Assembly: GCA_963921425.1 (NCBI GenBank)
Contig: OY992834.1
Location: 5,208,001 to 5,272,000, forward strand
Length of the DNA: 64,000 nt
Direction of reading: 5' to 3'
From: Dryas octopetala
Lineage: Eukaryota; Streptophyta; Magnoliopsida; Rosales; Rosaceae
The notes beneath the pieces are model-generated. The model searched no databases. It was not told the origin of the DNA and saw nothing but the letters and a program-made list of their open reading frames with translations. How positions within the stretch are numbered: the first letter of the stretch is position 1; each line of letters opens with the position of its first letter. The position numbers were made by a program, and so were the translations under genes. Shown in pieces: positions 12,245 through 24,323 of this stretch.

Positions 12245-14690
12245 CACATGTCTCCAATGTTGTAACAAACTTGGCAATGTGATTACTTGATTCATTAGTT
12301 TTCTAAGGAAGCCAGGCCGAAACAATTGATCTAATGCTAAACAATAAAAGAAGTACAATTGTTGCATTGCAGTATAACACAATATAAGGCAACTTAATTT
12401 GGTTCAGTGCGCAGAAGAGAGCAAAACATGCATGCAGGAAGTGAATTACTATGCAGTTGGGGGGATGTAACAAAAGGATCAAAGAGCTTTAAGTCTCAAT
12501 TTTAGTACGTCTTAATTGAATGTACCAGATGAAACAAGAGCAGACAACTTGTTTTTCAGTCAAGCTTCAGTGAAGCAGCAAAGTTTCCTTGCTTCCCTCA
12601 AGTGGCCGGGTCAATCTTGAATCTTAAATTGACACTTACACTCAATATGTATATATATACATAAAGGTCCACTTGAATGGTTTCACGGAAATTGATGATT
12701 CTCCATGAACAAACATTTATCTTCTTTTGCGACAATATGCTTTCTGCTTATAATTACAGACTTGCACTAGTTCATAGACTACTTTCCATGAACCAAAAGT
12801 TAGATACCGACATCATAAACAAAATCCATTGGACCCTCCTTTTTCTGCACCAAAATCAGTCATTAGCTCTGAATTAAAAATGAGAGGAGCAGCTCCCTTA
12901 AGTTATGCCACATGTTTACTTGGATGAGGGAACATCTATGATCTACCCTTAATTTATTTAAAAACTTTCTGATCTATAAGAATCTTTTTGCTTGCTTGTG
13001 ATTAGCGCTCATGATTGAGAGGTCAAAACCGATCTTAATGCATATAGTGGCTGCTATTATACAAATCAACTTAATTGATAAACACAAACAGCTAAACTAT
13101 AGATATACCATAAGATTTGCCTACTGCAGACCTTTTTGTTAATGATCTTACCGGGCATCGATTAACCCTCTTTTCAACTTAATCCATGGTTTGTTTTATC
13201 AACTGAGTTGAAAGATACTATCACATGCTTCCATGTGATCTAATGATCACCTAGATGATCTGAAATTTATCTTTAAACCAGTAGTGGAAGTCATACTTCA
13301 CATTCACATACCAACAGAGATATACATAATACATTCCCCATATCAAAAATTGCTGTCCAAGTTTATGTTGATTAATTAAATGCAACCTTTTGTTTATGGC
13401 ATTAAGAGCAGGGAGGTTTGCAATTCGTCTCTGCATATATAGTCTGCAGAGGGTCCAATTCATCTCACCTGAATGTATCGTTTGACTGAGAAAATATATT
13501 CTTTGGATTTTGTGTTTAAAAGATCTTTTACTTAAGATTGATAATCTAATTAATTTCCCCTACTCCACAAAGTTTGCAGGACTATTCAACTCAATCTTGT
13601 GATTGATTTGATTGAAACTTGCATGTTGTCCTATTCGGTCGTGTCCTATATGGTCATTTAGAATAACAATTTAACATAACAGTCCATGAGTGCTTCTTCT
13701 GGTATAGGAATATTATAGCCTAATTATATACATATTATATAATATGTTACAAAAAATTGTATTCTTGCCATTTTTTTTAAATAATCATGTATCATGTGCT
13801 ATCTTAATTTATAAGTGATCAACTTGTCACTAGCTAGCTCTAGCAAGACATTCCCATGCATGCATGCATTTGCCTAGCTTGTTAATTTTCAACTTCTTGC
13901 AGAGGAAGAAGGCCACTGCAGATTTATGCATGTAATTAAGCTTAAAAAGAAGATTTTATTCTTAATGATATGAGGTCAGATTAAATCAGGTCCATTAATT
14001 AATAGTCAGTTTCATCAAGTGGGATGACTATCCCACATGTCTCCATGTGAGCTACATGTTCCAAGCCTCCAAACTAGCAGCTGCATACCCCAGTTGGGAA
14101 TAAGTATATATAGTTCATATATATGACCACTACCCAACATAACATAAAAAAGAAACACACACACATAAAAAATAAAAATAAAAACAACTAGGAAACAAAA
14201 CGTAGTCAACCTTCTAGCACAAGTGAGAGAGAGAAGGCCGTTAGGGGGACATGAGACATCATTCCCCATATTCTTGTTCAAAATGAAAACTTCAAAGTTG
14301 TAAACAAATTGAAATGAGAATGGATTGGAGGGACAATAAATCTCGTCTAAGATGATTGAATGGGTTATAATATTATAAGTTTGGTGGTTATTCCTGGCTG
14401 ATTAGTATTCGTGATTTTATGGTTGATTATGCTCATGATTAGATTTAAATTATGCTGTGCTAATTAAGATCATGCATATGGGTCTGTGAAGATGTTCATC
14501 CCACGTACCCAATTGTTGCGGAACTGATTTTTGTATATTTCTGTCAATAGTGACCTCGATCATCATCGAGTGATGCGGGTGCCATTAGAATTAGATGCAT
14601 GCTTCAAAGGTCATTCGGACTCATTCCCCACAAGAACACATCATTAACCCAAGTCAATAATGACAATCGATCAAGTAAACACAGTAGTAA
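12245..14690. repeat. Segmental duplication, copy A (non-coding, ~2.4 kb)
   Basis: A colinear series of blocks is shared with copy B at 26240-28225. Examples are TCTCCAATGTTGTAACAAA, ACTTAATTTGGTTCAGTG, GAGTTGAAAGATACTATC, GTGAGCTACATGTTCCAA and GATTGAATGGGTTATAATA. Order and orientation are the same throughout, with indels between blocks. No frame is conserved between the copies, so the shared sequence is non-coding. Its 3' part (14345-14690) has another partial copy at 16905-17235. Confidence 0.85.
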
Positions 14691-14712
14691 ACTTTTGCTT
14701 GATCTTAATTAA

Positions 14713-14870
14713 CTAATGCTGCAAAATCAATATTGGGTAGTCAATAAGCTTCCAATTAAAATTATCTCCTGTGGCCATTGCTCTTTTTAGCCATGCAGAC
14801 AATACCACACATGACCTTACCCCTTGACCATCTAACATGACATTACAACCCAAAATAATATACTTGATTT
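14713..14870. repeat. Diverged direct repeat, copy 2 (partner at 11.8 kb)
   Basis: Same-orientation copy of the 11820-11965 block, starting AATGCTGCAAAATCAATATTGG and sharing TTTTTAGCCATGCAGA-type and ACATGACCTTAC segments. Non-coding. Confidence 0.75.
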
Positions 14871-16904
14871 AATGCATTACCAGGAACTAACTTAATCAAT
14901 TTCTTAATGAACTCAACCTTGTTCATATTATCAAGTAGGATGAGAATATATCACTCCTGATAAATGAATAAAAAAAGCTTTAATTCGGTAGCAATCAAAG
15001 CTGGTAAAACATGATGACATAGCAGTCAAAAAGGAACGGCAAAAGGGGTACTGATGGAACTCAGAAGCATTGTTTGTATGTTGTACTTGGTAACTCGCTT
15101 GGAAGAAAGAGAGAGAGGAGATGTGCATATATATACGCAGCTATATAGACCATGTGACCGATCACCAGTACATGCAGAGGCTACTGGCTACTTCTATATA
15201 TAGCCATTATTGTACGCAACTAAGCACCATCGATCTGACCATTGTAAGGGGTTAGTTCACCTACTTTTACAGTGCTTGTGAGATCTTTGTTGCAGACTTC
15301 ATTACAGTACATGGCTTTTACATTTCACCTACCAAAATAAATGTTGCCTCTATTTATCGGGCTCCAACGCCACTCAATCTCTACTCTTCTGCTCTTTCGA
15401 AAACCCCTATGCTTTCTCTCTCTCAAGAACCCACACCCAAATATCTCAGCTCAATCTTTTCCTATAGCCCAGCTCTATTACACCCCAGATCTGCTGTTCA
15501 TGCTCTTAATTTGTGAAGGTTCTGCTCAAGTATTTGTTTATTGTTGGTGCTCAGATTTCATCACAAACTTCACCTCCCCTTGGGTACGTAATAATCTCTA
15601 CATGCAGTAACTTTTTTTTTGTTTTTTCTTTCTTTCTTTCATGTTCCTTAAAAAAGGAAGACCAAAGTATTAATCTTTCTTTTCAGTTGAATTGAAATTT
15701 GCTTCAGTGGGAGCTGATGCTCAAGATTTATTATGAGCTGGGATCTTCTAGTATATATCCACGCAAGGAACAACCTCCAACACTCCAACTTTATTTTTCA
15801 AAGTAGGGGATATGTTGTTATGTCAACGTGGAATGGGTGGGATAGGAAAGAAGAAAAAAACAATTGGGGTGGGTCATGTATGCATATTTTAACCCAATTT
15901 TATAATTACCTTATTTGAAAATTTCAAATTTGGCTTTGTATTTTCTTTTGGATCTGTATGTTAGAAAAAAATTTGTGGTATTCATTTTGTCAATTTTTAT
16001 TGGAAATTTTTGTGTATACATGGTGTTTGAAACAATGGCCAATACATTGTTTTCTGGTCGGATGGACCTTTTGAAAAGTTAAGCTTCCGATACATTGAAA
16101 CCAAAATCTTAATCAATATTAAATAAATGAAATGGATATCATAAAGCCAAAAAAAATTGAGTGGTCAATTCATCAACCACAAAAGGACCTACTACCACAA
16201 AGTTTCAGCCACACTATGACATGTTATGCAGATTATATTTAGGGAATATGAAGGAAAGAGGACCTGTTTTTGTAACTGCTTTTAATCCTCTAAGCTTGAA
16301 TATTGTAGCTATTATGAGCTTCATCATTTCAATTGAGCTCCAATCCCATATGGAGACAGATTAAAGCTCATAATGCTACCCACTCTCATAATGCTACGTA
16401 TTATTTCCTAGAAGTTCAATTATATCTACACAGTTTAGCATTTTCTTAAAGCTCATAATGCTACCCAGATTCCTAATTCTTCTAATGCTGTCCGTGACTA
16501 TACAAAATATCACTTAATCCCACCTCACCTGTGGCTTGTGGATTAGAGCTAAGTTGTTTATGGCTTTAGATACAGACGTCTAGAGGGTCTTTTCAATTAG
16601 GTGTTGGACTAAACTTTGATCCATTCTAAAACCAAAAACAAGCAAGGGGTTATGAACATATTTACCAGAATTTTGTTTTTTCGAATCATTTATGATTGAA
16701 GAAAATTTCTGGTGTTATAAGAGATGTTACAACTTACAAGTCTTGGTGTGAATTGCTGAAAACATCACGTTGTACTTGCTGGGAAATATATTGAGGGTGA
16801 TTGGGTTTTGTATTGTACCTGTTGTAAGCCCACTACAACCCCATTATTATTGAAGGTGTCTCAACATTACCAACATTGTGGTAGGTTTTCATCATTCTCG
16901 TCAA
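14871..16904. other. Intergenic; leader-like segment but no gene seen
   Basis: About 15330-15610 has a TATA-like CTATTTATC followed by pyrimidine-rich, GC-richer sequence resembling a plant 5' UTR, but no credible CDS follows. A short motif (GCTCATAATGCTACCCA) recurs imperfectly two or three times at about 16365-16470. The remainder is AT-rich and featureless. Confidence 0.45.
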
Positions 16905-17235
16905 AGATGATTGAATTAATGGGTTATAATATTATAAGTTAATTTGTTGGTTATTCTTGGCTGATTAATATTGGTGATTTTATGGTTGATTATGCTCATG
17001 ATTAGATTGAGATTATGTTTTGCTAATTAAGATCATGCATATGGGTTTGTAAAGATGTTCATTCCACCTAATTGTTGCAAATCTAATTTTTGTATATATT
17101 TGTCAATTGTGACCTCATCAACGAGTGATGCGGGTGCCATTAGAATTAGATGCTTCAAGGGTCAGTCCCCACAACTCCACAAGAACATATCATTAACCCA
17201 AGTCAATAATGACAATCTAGTAAACACAGTATATG
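16905..17235. repeat. Partial third copy (C) of the duplicated non-coding block
   Basis: It closely matches 14345-14690 (shared AAGATGATTGAAT, TGATTATGCTCATGATTAGATT, AGTGATGCGGGTGCCATT and GTCAATAATGACAATC) and more weakly 28015-28225. It lies ~140 bp from the copia insertion site. Confidence 0.85.
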
Positions 17236-17368
17236 AGAGTGGGTTAACATAGTAATGTAGGAAAACTTGGAAGTGGGTTAACAGATATGAGAGTGCCTTC
17301 CTTAAGTGCGTCACCAAGACCAACAAAATCATATGTCATTTGGTATTAAAAAATTGTCAGTTAAATCT

Positions 17369-17373
17369 ACAAA
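17369..17373. repeat. Target site duplication of the copia element (left)
   Basis: ACAAA directly before the left LTR is repeated directly after the right LTR (24519-24523). It is the 5-bp duplication expected from a copia integrase. Confidence 0.9.
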
Positions 17374-17561
17374 TGTTGTAAAAGTATGTGAAAATCTAGG
17401 GTTTGTGGAAGAGAGGAGGCAGAGAGAATATGATCAGTTCATCTTATTCATGTTATAAATATCCTTATATAGAAGTAGGGTTTACTAGGTTTTGTATATT
17501 TACTAGTATGCCCCTACAACTAATTACAGGGATAGCCACATATAACAATATATTTACAACA
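17374..17561 (-). repeat. 3' LTR of the copia element
   Basis: 188 bp, TG...CA, identical to 24331-24518. On the element's strand it begins TGTTGTAAATATATTG and directly follows the purine-rich tract. Confidence 0.95.
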
Positions 17562-17571
17562 CTCCCCCTTG
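17562..17571 (-). other. Polypurine tract
   Basis: On the element strand the sequence CAAGGGGGAG ends exactly at the 3' LTR boundary, where the plus-strand primer of an LTR element is expected. Confidence 0.8.
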
Positions 17572-18068
17572 GATATTCCATGTCATTAGTGTTGTCTCTG
17601 CTATGCGCTTCTAAGTTGCCTCGTTAAAACCTTGCCAAGTAATAAAAACCCTGTGGGAACAAAAACAACCTTGGTCGAAGGAAAAAGAGTGCAACGCGCT
17701 TGAGTGTGGAGTAGTCACATCAGAACCTCGAAAGTAGGTGAAGTCATATCTTCTGGATCATAGGCAAATAGTATGTCAATGGGAGCGGGGTGCATTAGAG
17801 TTGCTACACCAAAACCTTGCCCGGTAAACCCAATGGGAAAAACCCGTGGTCGAAGGGAAAAGATGAGCAAATGCATATGTATCAGATCAACACATCTTCA
17901 GGATGTAATATGAGTAGGGTGACCATGCCAAGATGTGCCTCATTAAAACCTTGCCAGGTAACAAAACCCAGTGGGACAAAATAACCCTGGACGAAGGACA
18001 AAAGAGTACACGATGGTCAAGTGAGTATGCTTCGGGATACTCCCCCTGATGTCGACTCCCCCTGAAGA
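17572..18068 (-). repeat. Copia 3' non-coding tract with three imperfect tandem units
   Basis: A ~75-bp unit (AAAACCTTGCC, then GTAA-rich, CCC-GTGGGA and GACGAAGG-type blocks, plus-strand sense) occurs three times at about 17625-17695, 17810-17880 and 17940-18010, with ~100-bp spacers. It is non-coding, between the pol stop and the PPT. Similar units are common in this position in plant copia elements. Confidence 0.7.
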
Positions 18069-21000
18069 TTACATACTAGGTAAATCAGCCAATCTACGCA
18101 AACCAATACCTCGAACATGCATCAAGAACGTGGACTTTGGTAGTGACTTGGTAAAGAGGTCTGCATGGTTGTCTTGAGATCGAATCTGCTTGACTTCAAT
18201 CATCTGATGCTCTTGTTGCTGTTGATTGAAGAAGAACTTCGGTGCAATATGCTTGGTGTTGTCTCCTTTGATGAAACCCGTCTTCATCTGCTCGATGCAA
18301 GCGGCATTATCCTCATAGATAATCGTTGGTTCATCAGTGGTGGAATTCAGCCCACACGTACTTCGAATATGTTTGGAAACTGCTCTCAGCCATATACATT
18401 CACGAACTGCTTCGTAAAGGGCTATAATCTCAGCATGATTCGAAGAAGTAGCAACAAGGGTCTGTTTCGTTGACCTCCAAGATATTGCTGTATTCCCAAT
18501 GGTAAAGACGTAACCAGTTTGAGAACGCGCCTTGTGAGGGTCTGATAGATACCCTGCGTCAGCATATCCAACAAGGCGGGCATCGTTCCGAGGATCGAGG
18601 GGGTTCGATCCATTCCTTGATGCATAGGGATAGAATAAGCCCATATCCGTCGTACCTCTAAGGTAGCGAAAAATGTCTTTTATGCCATTCCAGTGGCGGC
18701 GTGTTGGCGCAGAGTTATATCTAGCTAACAAGTTCACGGCGAATGAGATGTCCGGTCTAGTACATTGAGCCAAGTACAATAATGCGCCTATTGCACTTAG
18801 ATATGGGACTTCTGGTGCCAATATCTCTTCGTTATCATCTGCGGGACGAAACGGATCCTTCTTAGGATCTAGACTACGGACGATCATGGGTGTGCTAGAA
18901 GGCTTCGCTTTATCCTCATTAAAGCGCCTTAACATCTTCTGGATGTAATTCGATTGATGGACTAGAATTCCATCTGCACGGTGCTCGAGCTCCAGGCCGA
19001 GACAGAAATTCGTTCTCCCAAGATCTTTCATCTCGAATTCCAACTTCAGGTGTTTAGCAGTTTCCTTGATCTCTTCAGGAGTACCAATTAGATTCATGTC
19101 ATCGACATAAACAGCTACAATAGCAAAACCAGAACTTGTTTTCTTAATAAACACGCAAGGGCATAGATTATTATTCACATATCCCATTCCGATCAAATAT
19201 TCACTTAGACGGTTATACCACATCCGTCCGGATTGTTTCAATCCATATAGTGAACGCCTCAAACGAATGGAGAGCGTGTTCCGTGGTCTGGAACTATTTG
19301 CATCGGGTATCTTAAGTCCTTCGGGAACTTTCATATATATCTCTGTATCAAGATCCCCATAGAGATAAGCAGTGACCACATCCATAAGCTGCATACTCAG
19401 TTTTTCGGAAACTACCAAACTGATAAGGTAGCGGAACGTTATCACGTCCATTACGGGAGAATACGTTTCCTCTTAATCAATCCCAGGGCGTTGAGAAAAT
19501 CCTTGCGCCACTAGACGAGCCTTGTATCTTACAATCTCGTTTTTCTCATTACGCTTCCTTACAAATACCCATTTAAATCCTACAGGTTTAACATGGGAAG
19601 GTGTAGGAACGACAGGCCCAAACACCTTTCTCTTTGTCAAGGAATCTAATTCGACCTGGATTGCTTCTTTCCATTTTGGCCAGTTGTCTCGACGTTGACA
19701 TTCATCAACGGAGCGAGGTTCGATGTCATCGCTAGTTATGATTTCGGTAGCTACCGCGAATACAAATATATCATCGATGATAATCTCGTTTCGATTCCAA
19801 AGCTCACTCAAGCATGCATAATTTATAGAGATTTCTCTGTTCTCGAGAGTGGGTTCAGATGTTGGAGCGTCCCCCAACACCGTCTCTTCCAGGACGGACC
19901 CATAATCCGGAACTATTTCGTGAGATGGATCGGTTGAGATTGCGATGTCAAGAGGACTCGTTTGTGCCAAATTTATCCTCTTCCGGGGATAAGAGTCCTT
20001 CGAACCTAGTGGTCTACCTCGCTTCTGGGCAGGGACATAAGACTGGTTAGCCGCTATGGCCGTACCTCGTCCATCTGGGATGACACGTCCTTCGGGGACA
20101 GATATCCTTGCAGGCACGTTTGCAGCAGGTATATGTGATCTCGTCACTTTAGCTAGATCAGAGAAAGCGTCTGGCATATTATGAGCTACACTCTGTAGAT
20201 CTAGAATTCTCCGCACTTCACTATCACATTGTGCGGTTCGGGGATCGAGATGAGACATAGTGGGGACATTCCACGTCAATTCACGTCGTTCTTCAGGAAC
20301 GGTGACGTTCTTATCTCCCCCTAACGGCGGGAAGACTGTCTCATCAAAGTGACAATCCGCAAATCTGGCGGTAAAGAGATCGCCTGTCAAGGGCTCTAAA
20401 AAGCGTATAATAGATGGGGATTCATAACCGACATATATGCCCATCCTTCGTTGAGGACCCATTTTGGTACGTTGTGGCGGCGCAACTGGCACATAAACTG
20501 CACACCCAAATATGCGTAAGTACGAAACGTCAGGTTCGTACCCAGTCACCAGCTGTAACGCAGAGTAAGGTTGGGTAGCAGTGGGCCTCAACCGGACCAA
20601 CATGGCTGCATGCAAGATTGCATAGCCCCACGCAGAAATTGGAAGCTTGGTGCGCATAACCAAGGTTCGTGCGATCATTTGTAATCTTTTAATGAACGCT
20701 TCTGCGAGACCATTCTGGGTGTGAACATGGGGAACTGGATGTTCAACATCAATCCCAAGGGACATGCAATAATCATCGAAAGTTTTCGATGTAAACTCTC
20801 CGGCATTATCAAGTCTTATGGACTTTATGGGATAATCCGGGTGGTGAGCCCTCAATTTAATGATCTGGGCGAGGAGTTTAGCAAAGGCAGCATTTCTTGT
20901 GGACAATAGTGTAACATGTGACCACCTTGTCGATGCATCAACCAAAACCATGAAATATTTAAATGGTCCGCATGGTGGTTGGATAGGTCCACAAATATCC

Positions 21001-21647
21001 CCTTGTATCCTTTGCAGGAAAAGGGCGGAGTCTTTACTAGTCTTTGCATATGATGGTCTAGTATTCAACTTTCCGAGTGAGCAGGCTTGGCATATTGTGT
21101 CACTAAACACAAGATCCTTATTAGTAAGGGGATGCCCGTGTGATGAATTGAGGATACGGCGCATCATACTTTGACCTGGGTGTCCCAACCGGTCATGCCA
21201 TAGCAAGAAACTGCTCAAATTGGTTAACTTCTGGTTAACTATGTGATTTGCCTCAATTGATCTAATGGTGGTCATATAGAGACCGCTCGATAGGCATTTA
21301 AATTTCTCCAATGTACGCTTCTGGCCATACAAATTGGAGGTTATGCAAAGATATTCCACTCCATTTTCCTCAGTGGTTTCAACGTGATAACCGTTGGCTC
21401 GAATATCCTTAAAACTCAACAACGTTCTTCTGGAACATGGAGAATATAAGGCCTCATTAATGGTAAATTCGGTACCATTGGACAACATAAAATGGGCTTT
21501 GCCATGACCCTCTATCAGGTTGGATTGGCCTGATATGGTTGTCACAGAGGTATGAGTAGGCAATAAGTTTGAAAAATACTTCCGATCCTGGAGTATGGTG
21601 TGCGTAGTAGCACTGTCAGCCAGACAACAAACTTCCCCACAAAACAT
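18069..21647 (-). pseudogene. Copia pol polyprotein, interrupted by one in-frame stop
   Basis: One frame of 1,193 codons is broken only by a TAA at 19473-19475, seven codons before the next Met. The part before the stop (724 aa) has the protease DSATTH motif (residue 11), the GAG-pre-integrase zinc ligands H151, H156, C186 and C189, an integrase catalytic D217-D280-E316 with D,D-35-E spacing, and the start of the RT domain (VGFKWVFVRKRN). The part after it (460 aa) has the RT active site YVDD near 19098-19109 and a complete RNase H through the usual HADLFTKSLP C-terminal block. Everything needed for reverse transcription and integration is recognisable, but the stop falls inside RT. Gag and pol are separate frames with a ~200-bp AT-rich spacer. 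Confidence 0.95.
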
Positions 21648-21843
21648 GCCTATTCATAAATTTAATTCAATGGATCACATGTATGAAAATAACTTAAGTG
21701 AATTAAATAATATTCGAGCATAACCAAATTTTCCAAAAATAAATAATCCAAGTCATAAATCACCAAAATAATCCAAATAAAAAAAACATTATTCAGAAAA
21801 TAAATACGGCACAAGCGCCGATCATATCCATGTCATCGAGTTT
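21648..21843 (-). other. AT-rich spacer between gag and pol
   Basis: 196 bp, much more AT-rich than the flanking frames, with stops in all frames. It ends TGAATAGGC just before the pol Met, which looks like a splice acceptor. Whether pol is reached by splicing, re-initiation or otherwise is not decided by the sequence. Confidence 0.5.
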
Positions 21844-22932
21844 CTAATCCTCGAAGTATCCAGTAGCAGCCTGGAAATCAGTGACCTCTAAGGTGGTATC
21901 CATAGGAAATGATCCCTCAACGAGATTGGTCTCTCGAGTTCCGCGACTGGCGTGATACTCATTTACAGCTTGCGCTGATGCACGGCAGGTGCGAGACCAG
22001 TGATCAGTTCCTCCACATCGGTAACATAGATTATTCTGATTCTGATTCTGATTTTGGTTCTGATTCTGGTGGCGACGGGCCGGACCAGTGTTCCTCTCAT
22101 TTCGAGTTCTTGGGGCCGAGGGACCGCGGTTCTTACCACGTGGGCCTTGGCCACTAGAATTCGGGTTTCGTGGGCCATGACCGCGTTGGCCTTGGTCGCG
22201 TTGGCCTCGATCATACGGGCCATTCCTCTGAGAACCTTTCCTTCCATTTCTCGGGCGGTCGGACTTCGTGCCCTTTCCATGACCTCGGTATCCTCTATCG
22301 CGGTTTGAATTGCGATGAGCAACAGCATTTGCTTCAGGCAATGGTGCTGCTTTAGTACCGACAGGTCGGGCTTGATCATTTCTCATTAATAAGTTGTTGT
22401 TCTTTTCAGCGAGCAACAGAGTAGTGATCAATGCCGAGAACTTGGTAAAATTCCTCTCCCTGTATTGTTGCTGCAGGACCAAACAGGAGGCAGGGAAGGT
22501 GGAGAAAGTCTTCTCCAATAGGTCAGCTTCGGTGAGCTCCTCCCCACAAAATTTGAGGAGTGACCGGATCCGGCAGATTTCCGAATTATACTCATTCACG
22601 GATTTGAAATCCTAGAAACGGATGTTCTGCCAGTCATGTCTTGCTTCAGGCAAGAAAATGGTCTTCTGATGGTTAAACCGCTCTTCCAGAGCAACCCAAA
22701 GAGCTCGTGGATCCTCTTCAGCGAGGTACTCAACTTGGAGTGCTTCTTCCATATGCTTCCTAATGAAGATCATGGCACTTGCCTTAAGGGACTCTGCAAC
22801 AACATTGTCTGCATTGATTGTCGACCTCATCTTCTTGGCAGTCAAATGAAGCTTAACATCTTGAGTCCACTTTAGATAGTTTCTTCCGGAAACTTCCAAA
22901 GCGACAAAATCAAGCTTGTTGAGATTTGACAT
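21844..22932 (-). pseudogene. Copia gag with one in-frame amber stop
   Basis: A single 363-codon frame begins MSNLNKLDFVALEVSG, a typical N-terminus for plant copia gag. It ends after a basic, RG/GQ-rich region with a (NQ)5 run and one CCHC zinc knuckle (CYRCGGTDHWSRTC). The only break is TAG at 22612-22614, after LPEARHDWQNIRF. Related gag proteins read on with Gln here, so one C-to-T change in a CAG (CHG) context explains it, a pattern expected from deamination of methylated cytosine. Without readthrough the product would be a 106-residue N-terminal fragment lacking the nucleic-acid-binding half. Confidence 0.92.
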
Positions 22933-23000
22933 TCTTTGGTTGAAAGGAACAAATAATCATAATTAGTGCTTCGGGCAATAATATCCATAAACAATAAATA

Positions 23001-23146
23001 AGAACTTCAAGTTCTATAACATGGTATAGACATGTAAAATCTACTGGTTTTATCGTGTATGGTGAATTTATGAAGGAAACTTCAGGTTCCTTATACGGCA
23101 TTATTGGAACTACAAGTTCAATATTTATGTATGAACTACTGGTTCA
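23001..23146. repeat. Four spaced short palindromes
   Basis: AGAACTTCAAGTTCT (23001), GGAAACTTCAGGTTCC (23075), GGAACTACAAGTTCA (23106) and TGAACTACTGGTTCA (23132) are near-identical inverted repeats of a GAACT half-site, spaced 25-75 bp apart. They could fold as small hairpins in the leader RNA or act as protein sites. Confidence 0.6.
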
Positions 23147-23309
23147 TTAATTACCTGCAATTTCTACACATATATTCTAGTGCAAAAATTTAAACAAGTA
23201 AAATATTCATATACCCAAGTAGAACAGAAAAATATCACAAAATTATTTGAATAAAAGTTTCTGGCATTTAGGATATATATATTAAACGGTTTGCATACTA
23301 ACAATAAAC

Positions 23310-23380
23310 TATCAGCAGCACAGTGGTTAAGGTGCAAGGTGGTGCACAAGAGGTCCTAGGTTCAAATCCCAGGCATGGCA
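23310..23380 (+). repeat. tRNA-like / SINE-head fragment in the copia leader
   Basis: Plus-strand GTGGTTAAGGTG (23323-23334) resembles a Pol III A box and GGTTCAAATCC (23359-23369) a B box, at tRNA-like spacing. The intervening arms do not fold into a full cloverleaf by eye, so this is a tRNA-derived SINE head or tRNA relic, antisense to the element. It is not a functional tRNA gene. Confidence 0.5.
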
Positions 23381-23409
23381 AAAATTAACATTTCCTTTTT
23401 ACAAAGTTT

Positions 23410-23995
23410 CAGGAGGTTCGCCATGTGTCAGCGTGGGATTGGCGCTGACGTGGCAGCTTGGTGGCGCATGCGTGGAGCTGACATGGCGCCTGCGTGGCGA
23501 CTGACGTGGCTGCCTGCGTGGCAGTGACGTGGCGGGCCTGGGCTGCTGGCCAGTTGGGCCGTGGGCCTGGTGGGCAGCAAGGCTGCTGGCCTGCTGGGCT
23601 GGCAGCAGATTGATTGGGCTGCAGCAAGGCCTGCTGGGCTGCTGCAAGGCTACAAGGCCTGCTGGGCTGCAAGGCAGCAGCAAGGCTGGCTGCGCGATAG
23701 AGGGCCTGCTGCGCGAGGCTACTGCGATGGCAGCGAGGCTGCGCCTGCGTGGGCTGCCTAGTGGGCAGCGAGGGGCTGCTGGCTGGCTGCTGGCAGCACA
23801 GGAGGCACAGGAGGTGGTGTGCTACGCGCGCGAGGGACTGCTGCAGGCAGCGAGGGCAGCAAGGCTGCTGCGGGCAGCGAGGGCAGCAAGGCTGCTGCGG
23901 GCTGCTGCAGGCAGCGAGGGCAGCAAGGCTGCTGCGGGCTGCTGCAGGCAGCGGGAGTTGGAAGCGCGGGGCTGCTGCTCGGGGTGGTTTCCCGA
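23410..23995. repeat. GC-rich imperfect tandem-repeat block
   Basis: Highly GC-rich in otherwise AT-rich DNA. The right half is built of GCAGCGAGGGCAGCAAGG / CTGCTGCGGGCTGCTGCAG units repeated at least three times from about 23845. The left half has looser GCTGGC / GGCAGC and TGACGTGGC-type repeats. CpG and CNG sites are abundant. Confidence 0.85.
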
Positions 23996-24171
23996 TCACC
24001 CAAAAATTCTTCCTCTTTTTATTTTAATCATTCAATCCAAGAAAGCATGTATAAAATATATAAACCCACATAAATCAATCACATAAATCTAGGGTTCATG
24101 CTTCATGAGGATTTTTCAATCAATCAAGGTTAAATAACCATGAACATAAAATTATTTTATAAAACCTACTT

Positions 24172-24323
24172 GGTTGAAGAACAAATTGAAGGATGATCCT
24201 CTTTCGTTTATCGATCCACAATCCACAATCCAAAGAGCTTTTCGTGCTTGATTGATTGAAGAACGGATTGAATGATGATCCTCTTTTGTTTAGCGATCCA
24301 CAATCCAAAGAGCTTTTCGTGCT
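24172..24323. repeat. Tandem duplication beside the copia primer site
   Basis: Two ~75-bp copies (24172-24248 and 24254-24323), each running from GTTGAAGAAC or ATTGAAGAAC through GATGATCCTCTTT and CAATCCAAAGAGC to TTTTCGTGCT. The inner copy therefore ends with part of the primer-binding region. Confidence 0.8.

Noticed and set aside
12405..12435. GCAGAAGAGAGC stretch resembling miR156
   Set aside because: Several mismatches to the family sequence, not preserved in duplicate copy B, and no complementary arm within hairpin distance.
14605..14632. TTCGGACTCATTCCCC resembling miR166
   Set aside because: A central gap relative to the miRNA and no pairing arm nearby; regarded as chance.
18165..18473. 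Plus-strand frames inside copia pol and gag
   Set aside because: Antisense shadows of the element's own coding frames.
23409..23999. Long open frames on both strands rich in Ala, Gln, Cys and Gly
   Set aside because: They arise from the GC-rich tandem repeat, overlap one another on opposite strands and contain no known domain.
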